NCBI GenBank assembly: GCA_950295325.1
Contig: OX485806.1
Span: 1,304,001 to 1,368,000, forward strand
Length of the DNA: 64,000 bases
Direction of reading: 5' to 3'
DNA from: Polytrichum commune
Taxonomy: Eukaryota; Streptophyta; Polytrichopsida; Polytrichales; Polytrichaceae
Of this stretch, positions 58,073 through 64,000 are shown one piece after another. The notes beneath the pieces were generated by a model. The model saw only the letters and a list, made by a program, of their open reading frames with translations, made no database searches and was not told where the DNA came from. The first letter of the stretch is position 1. Every line of letters starts with the position of its first letter. Position numbers and translations under genes: made by a program.

Positions 58073-61000
58073 TGTGAGCCCAAATTGGTGCTCCCAGGTG
58101 TTCTTAATCCTAAATTTTATTAAAACTTAGATTTTTAGATTGCATCAAGTATGCGAAAAGATAAAAAGTGTTATGGTTTTATGTTTGGATTTAAGTTGAT
58201 TTAAAGGCTAGATTGTTAGTTATGTGGTGCTTTGTGAGGCCAAATCCACCACCCTTAAGCGTCCTAGTCCAGGTGATGACTTTGAGAATCACATTTATCT
58301 ATTACAACATTGAACCATGTGCAAGGTAATTTTCATGTCCAAATGAACATGTATTGTCTTACTCATTGTACTTTATTAATATTGGCCTCTTGGCTTGTGC
58401 TAGAGTTGGCTTTCTCAAGAGTCCAACCCGCGGCTTTAGCCGCACATGCCCTTACGGACATCCCCCTCACTCTTTTGATCTTCACCCCGTCTCTCTTGTC
58501 ATTGCAAGAGTCCTTCACATTCTCCATTAATAATGCAAATGAGTTATTTTGAACGATAGGTGCAAGTGTTGAAAAACACTTTACTCTATAGTCAAATGTT
58601 ACATTAAATCACATGAGACTTCCAAACCCTTGCCTACCTTAGTAAGCTTAACACTTGTCTAAGAACTATTTTAGTCTACGATTGGTCCACCACCCTATTG
58701 GGTGGTTTAGTGGTTCCCTCTACACAACTTTAACATTAACTTGCTAAACATGCCAACCATCTAATTAGCAGCTAATCACCCAGTCGCAGCTGGGTTCCAG
58801 CAACTAAGCTCACCCAGTCGCAGCTAATCTCCCAGTCGCATGCAGCTGGGTTCCAGCAATTAAGCTCACCCAATCCTAGTAATTGTATAGTAAATCCAGC
58901 TACTAGCTACCCTTAATACAACCCCTCTAATTCACTAATCAAATATTTCTTTTCTTTAAATCTTTTCTTTTCTTTTCTTTTCTTTCTTTTCCTTTCTTTG
59001 CTCCTAATTCATGAGCTAATCTAACACACTACTTTAACTAACTACCACCTAATCACTACATGCAAACTTAAACTCTAGAGCTCCCTCCCTTGGGAGGCCT
59101 TGAGAGAGAGAGCTTGACTAATTAACTTCACTAAAAACTAATGTCCCACACACGTGGCTCAAGCTCTTAGAGCTTGCTCCCTTGAGAGCGCTTGATGGAG
59201 AGAGAGGCAAATGAGAGAAAAAAACACCTTAAGTAGCAAAGAGGGAGAGAGGGAGAGAGGGAAAGAAGGTTGAGGATAGGGTGAGAGGATTAGCACCTCC
59301 AATCACAATCCTTTAACCCTCTCCTCCAAAGTAGGGACTAATCCCCATCCACCAAGCTTCCTCCTTCCTAAACTACCAAGGTGGATCCAAAAGTGGGCAT
59401 TTAACCCGCGGAGCTCACCTTGCTTCACCTTACCCCCTACTCACATAATCAAGGCATCCTTTTATTGAAATCAAACCTTGAAATAACTACACAACACATT
59501 CTAATGCCTAAACTTAAATCCACAGCACACTTCATTCTTTTTATGTTTTGTGAATAATCATAACACATCAAAGTCAAACCAAAATTGGTTTCGAAGAGTT
59601 AATCACCACATGTGGGCACCATTTTGGGCTCACATGCTTGTTGGGGGAAAGGATTAAATTTGAGATTCAATTAGTTAGTTATTGGGAATTAAAGCTTAGG
59701 CCATGTAAACGAGCACAATTGACCGAGAGGGGGGTCAATACTGTTCGAATTGGGAGAGGGGCCACTGCACCCTAGAGAATTCCGGATAAGGGGATCAGGG
59801 GCAGTTGAGGTTGCGGCTCTGGATGCTCTCTCTCTCTCTCTTTTGGAGAACAAGGGATGCGGCGATGGCGATCAGGAGAAGCTTAGGGGGTTGGCTGCGA
59901 GGATGAGAGAAAACCAATGCAGCATGTGGAAATACGAGGAATTAACTTAAGCCGCAGAGTGGGGATTGATGGATTCTGAGCCAGGCCGCAGCGAGGGGCT
60001 TGCTCTGCCCTCCCTGGTAGAAGCTAATCAATCTCTCTCGGAATCCTAGAGCCAGCAGCCAGAAGAGGAGGGCAGGGATATGGTGGAAGAATGCAGAAGG
60101 GCACATTGACAAAAGTAGTTGCGGCCTGAAGTCGATAGGGGTGGAGGATTTTTCGTGTGGGAAGAACCAGCACATTCATGTGCGGCACTCCTACTCTACG
60201 CAGGCAACGAGGCCAGAGGAGAAGGCGAGGAAAAGAGGCCGGCAATACTTCGGGAAGGCGTGCAGCTCCTGAATTCGACGACCGAAGCAAAGGAGACGCG
60301 GCATGGAAGAATGTAGGAGGGGCTGCGGATTTGACTAAGGAAGGAAGTGGCGCGACCAGAGAATTGTTGCCGCATACTGTGGTCAGGTGGCTGCTACTAC
60401 GCTCCAGAGCAAGGTGCAAGTGGGTGTGTCCGACAGGAAAAATTTATCTTCACAAGCTGCGAATCAAGGGGGAAGGGAAAAATTCAGCTAGGTGGTCGGC
60501 GAGGTCGGAACGCCAACGCTAATGAACAAGCTCCAGGGGCCAGCTCTCATCAATGAGCAGCACAGGGGAATTCTCCTTTGGGAATGCAAGCAGCCCGATT
60601 GCACCTGCAAGAAAGGGATGCGAACCGACCTCAGGAGTGAGAGACATCGGTTTCACTCCTGAGTTGGGTTGCTCACCTTGGGCGAATTAGTGGACAGTCA
60701 CCGAGACTGTGGCACATTTTCAGTCCTGCTGGGTGCAATTCTTTAAGGGGGACGGGTGACTGAGGTTGAAGGTAGCTGCATTGTTGCGGCTGTCGAACTG
60801 GGAGGGAGTACTAAGGCCACCGAGGAGTGAGATGTTGCTAAGCTACTGAGACTAGAGGTGGTCAGAACTCAAGCAAGGAGCTGGAAGAATCACAAGGATC
60901 TCGGAAGTTTAGTCATTTCATATTAGAGATTGAGAACAGTGATATTTGTTGTGCTAAGTAGGGTATTAGTGATGTGGCTGTTTGAGAAGCTTAGTTAGGT

Positions 61001-61271
61001 TGATGTGATGAGTATGGCAAAGCAACTGTTTTACTCAATGCTTATGAGTTCAACAAGGCTTAACTAAGTGTAGGGTCTAGCGACTAGGCTAGTTTCAAGC
61101 ATTTGTCAATGCTAGTGTGTGGTTTTCTTTTCATTATAAAGCAAGTGTGCATTAACCTCATCCAATGAAGCATTAAATGAAATGGGTGAGAGGAAGGAGT
61201 TAATCTCGACATGTTAGTTGCAAGCCTTCACCCGGACACTGACGCATAAAGGGTGGAGGTTTGGACTCACA
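58073..61271 (+). mobile_element. solo LTR (outer, family B) with CTACT duplication
   Basis: Ends: TGTGAGCCCAAATTGGTGCT ... GGTTTGGACTCACA. A perfect CTACT duplication sits at 58068-58072 and 61272-61276. The 3' part carries the family signature CACCCGGACACTGACGC and a block at 61081-61200 that resembles 53020-53120 of the other outer LTR. A second LTR in the opposite orientation is nested at 58233-59634. The G/A-rich frames around 60024-60556 are not recognisable proteins. Confidence 0.75.
58233..59634 (-). mobile_element. solo LTR (inner, family B), reversed and nested
   Basis: Read on the minus strand it starts TGTGAGCCCAAAATGGTGCC at 59634 and ends GGCCTCACA at 58233. A perfect TGCTT duplication sits at 58228-58232 and 59635-59639. 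It matches 50037-51599 along its length, but its tandem-repeat region is much shorter. A TTTTC-rich run lies at about 58955-59000. Confidence 0.85.
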
Positions 61272-61276
61272 CTACT

Positions 61277-64000
61277 CACACATACACACCACTTAATATG
61301 TTCTAAGTTTTCCATATCAACCTCTCTTGCATTCTAATTTAAATGTAGATTCAATTAATTATAAGCAATGCATAGGAAGAGTTGGCAGTCACTTTAAGAA
61401 TAGCAAACTGAATTAGGAAAAAAATCAAATGAAAATTAAATACATAGGTCGTATAATCAATGGTAAAGTAGAGAATATAGGAAATTAACCGGTTCAATAA
61501 AATAAATGATGGTAAATTAGCCGTTTTATATCAAGAGGAGGCGGAAATTAGCTAGAAACCCGAGCGTATCGGCAGTGCTTAGCTAGGTCTCCAGAGGGTA
61601 TGTCCCAAGGGTATGGGTTGTCCTTAGCTAGGTCTCCCAAGTGTATGTGCCGGGTATGGTTTAGGGTTTGGTGCTCATTGCTCACTCACTTTCTAGCTCC
61701 CTTGCCTCGCTCTGCTAACTTGCTCCATGGCTCTCCACAGAAGATTCTTTGCTCTTTTTCCCTCTCACTCCCATTCTCTATGAGGTTTCTTAATGTTGGG
61801 TTGAGTATTGGCGGTTGAGCAATGTTTCAGGCCAAGTGGTAGTCGGTAAGTTAATGCGTTTGGTATAACATTGAATGTCGAGGATTTAGCAATGATTTTG
61901 AGCATGTTCTTGAGCTTGTGGAAGATAATATATTGGATATAGGCAGGGTAACATTGTTCTAAGTTGTTTAAAAATCCATTGTTGTGAGACTCTACCTTAG
62001 TATGGTCATGAGTTCCATGGTTGTTATGGACTCTACATACAAACAAAGAACTTGTTGCTCTTGCATGGTCTGTCTTTTTTTTTTGGTCCCTGTCAAGAGT
62101 GCTAGGGTTTTCTGTTTTTCTAAACTTAACACTTCTTAGAGGATGATGCCTGTATTGGGAAATCCTCACATATGCCACAGATCTTGATCCTATCTCCATT
62201 CAAGGAAAAACATGATTATTGGGTAACCAGGACAAGTTTAGAGGCTGCCTCCATCACTCTGAGAAATTACATACTCAAAACACAATGAATTTGAGAAAAG
62301 TGGTCATTTCATGTAGTACCAGGGAAATTTGCTTAATGCACATGAAATCTTGACCTCCATGCACAAAATCATTGTATATTAACCTTTGGTCGGGTCATAC
62401 ACCAAGTTGCATGCCCATAACGGATCCTTAACACAATCAGAGACCTTGTTGTTGTTAATGTATGTTGTGTCTTTTTTTTGTCCATGTGAAGAGTGTTAGG
62501 GTTTTGTGGTTCAATATGAGATGGTTTGCAAATACAAACCGAGGTTGTGGCCACTTTTCTTATGTATTTTAGAGCTCATATGAATATCTTATTCAATTAT
62601 CACTGCAAAGTTTCATGTGCTCACTAAATGATCATATAGGTCCCCCAATTATGTTGACTATTGAACCCAAAATGGTAAAAATTGGTTTTTATTTTGGGTT
62701 TAGGTTTGATTTAAGTGTGGGCTTTTAATCTAGTGATTTCATGTTTGTGAAATTTTGGGTGATTAAGCTTGCAAATTCATCCATCTCAAGTTGGATTCCA
62801 TTTTGGGTTGACTGCATACAAGAGGAGGGTTGTTGCGGAATGAGTATGCTTGCAGACTTTATTAGTCAAGTTTAGATTTTGATTTTGATATTCACTTTAA
62901 TGTTGGATTTTGGGTTTAGTTTTCATCCAGTAGTATCAAAGCTCATGATTGGGACATGTGACGATTATAAATGTGTTTTAGAAGAGATTGCACCTCGATG
63001 AATGGCTTTACATACTTATAGAGCTTACAAACTTACAAAGCTATCTAGGTCTAATGCTATTTCTAACTTGTGTGATACCTTGGAATCTTTAAAAAAAATT
63101 ATAGGGATTATCCCCCAAAAAAGATGATGGGACATCTACCCTTCTTTCAACAAATTAGGAACCTTCAAAAACATGTTTGTCTCTATTTCTTAGCTAATTT
63201 GCTTAAAAGTCTAGTTGTTTTGTCTAAAGTTTCCAAGACAAATATGTTGATGTAAAAACTGTAGGATATTTAGTTAGAATTAGAATGTTATATGTTATAG
63301 AGAATATTGACCTAAACCTTAGAGACATTCAATTTCAACACAAACTACCATGTCATATCAAACCATGGCCCCCCTGATGGATATTTGCAAATGTTACCAA
63401 ATGAAATTAGAGGTGCCAAGTATCATGCTATAGAGATTATTAGAGAACCTAGTGATATTGGTTTGAAACATGCTTTGGCTTTTCAAATAATCATATGCTC
63501 AACCTATTTGCAATACTTAAAAGGCTAGATTTCAGGACAATGATGTTGTTTTTTCTTTTAAGATTTTAAACCCCTCAAACAAACCATCAAGGAGAGTTGG
63601 TTTGAGTTCTTGGGATGTCACAAATTTGAAAGGCCTTCTCCACCATCATGAAGTTGGGAAGCAAGTGGGAAATGAAACTCTACCCCCTCTTGTAAATTTA
63701 GATGCATGTAGAAGAGAATTTCTAAATTTTAAATTGCAAGGAAGGATAAATTGTTCAAAGATTTTTGGGCTATGATAACTTGAAATAAAATTTAACAAGA
63801 GACTTACTGTGATAGCCTTCAATTAGCTAAAATTGCTAGATGTCGGTGTATAAGTACAATTGCTTTTGAAAGGACTTTATGCATAATATTATTAAAACTA
63901 AACACCAGAATGATTTGGGAACAAAACACTTAGAAATGTACTAAGAGTGATGTTAGATGTTCCAACCCATAATTTTGACCACATTTTGGTAGAGGCAATT
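61277..64000. other. gene-free stretch at the right edge
   Basis: Two related blocks, about 62000-62105 and 62395-62510, share TTGTTGC or TTGTTGTT, GTCTTTTTTTTTGTCC and GAGTGTTAGGGTTTT, suggesting a diverged tandem duplication. Nothing coding is recognised. The minus frame 61765-62199 overlaps the first block and is not convincing. Confidence 0.45.

Noticed and set aside
50037-59634. Large inverted duplication (palindrome) between about 50-51.6 kb and 58.2-59.6 kb
   Set aside because: Each arm has its own 5-bp target duplication and LTR ends, so two independent insertions of one family explain it better than a genomic inversion.
60024-60556. Overlapping 60-130-codon frames on both strands
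   Set aside because: They lie in a GC- and purine-rich part of a solo LTR; open frames on both strands and no motif suggest composition bias.

Overview
This window looks like nuclear DNA of a land plant. It carries introns with GT-AG borders, plastid-targeted proteins (a tryptophan synthase alpha chain and an MSL2/3-type plastid mechanosensitive channel), a leucine-rich-repeat receptor fragment and a large share of plant-style transposons. An AK1-type adenylate kinase, a single-exon tryptophan synthase gene and a proton channel would fit a seed-free plant such as a lycophyte, fern or bryophyte, but that placement is a low-confidence inference. Gene density is low (about six genes in 64 kb) and the rest is mostly decayed mobile DNA.

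Layout: (1) 1-4.8 kb: the 5' part of an LRR receptor-type gene on the minus strand, running off the left edge. (2) 4.8-9.5 kb: a Harbinger-like MITE, then a TA-flanked DNA element carrying a complete 3.4-kb PIF/Harbinger transposon with a transposase gene and a Myb/SANT-like gene, both broken. (3) 11.3-12.3 kb: intronless tryptophan synthase alpha gene. (4) 12.3-18.6 kb: gene-poor DNA with MITEs and dispersed repeats. (5) 18.6-25.2 kb: 12-exon MSL channel gene, reconstructed with consistent splice phases. (6) 27.8-28.75 kb: single-exon voltage-gated proton channel gene with a dispersed repeat just upstream. (7) 35.4-38.7 kb: a multi-exon gene with a GHKL-type DTGPGM motif, best matched to the meiotic topoisomerase VIB-like protein. 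(8) 39.4-41.1 kb: AK1/UMP-CMP-kinase-type gene on the minus strand, convergent with the previous one. (9) 43.2-43.9 kb: two unrecognised minus-strand exons.

(10) 44.9-61.3 kb is a nested transposon block. A minus-strand LINE-like element (gag-like ORF1 with a zinc knuckle; RNase H plus C-terminal region of ORF2) is interrupted by a 2.65-kb LTR-type insertion (TG...CA ends, CGCCC target duplication), a 270-bp hAT-like MITE (8-bp duplication ATCTAGGC) and a solo LTR that itself holds a second solo LTR. Just beyond lies another solo LTR (duplication CTACT) holding an oppositely oriented one (duplication TGCTT). Removing the insertions by eye makes ORF1 read through at three junctions, so the order of insertions can be read from the DNA. 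The last 2.7 kb shows no gene I can support.

The host genes are functionally unrelated: plastid amino-acid synthesis, plastid osmotic safety valve, membrane proton conductance, meiotic recombination, nucleotide phosphotransfer and cell-surface perception. No operon-like relation is expected or seen.
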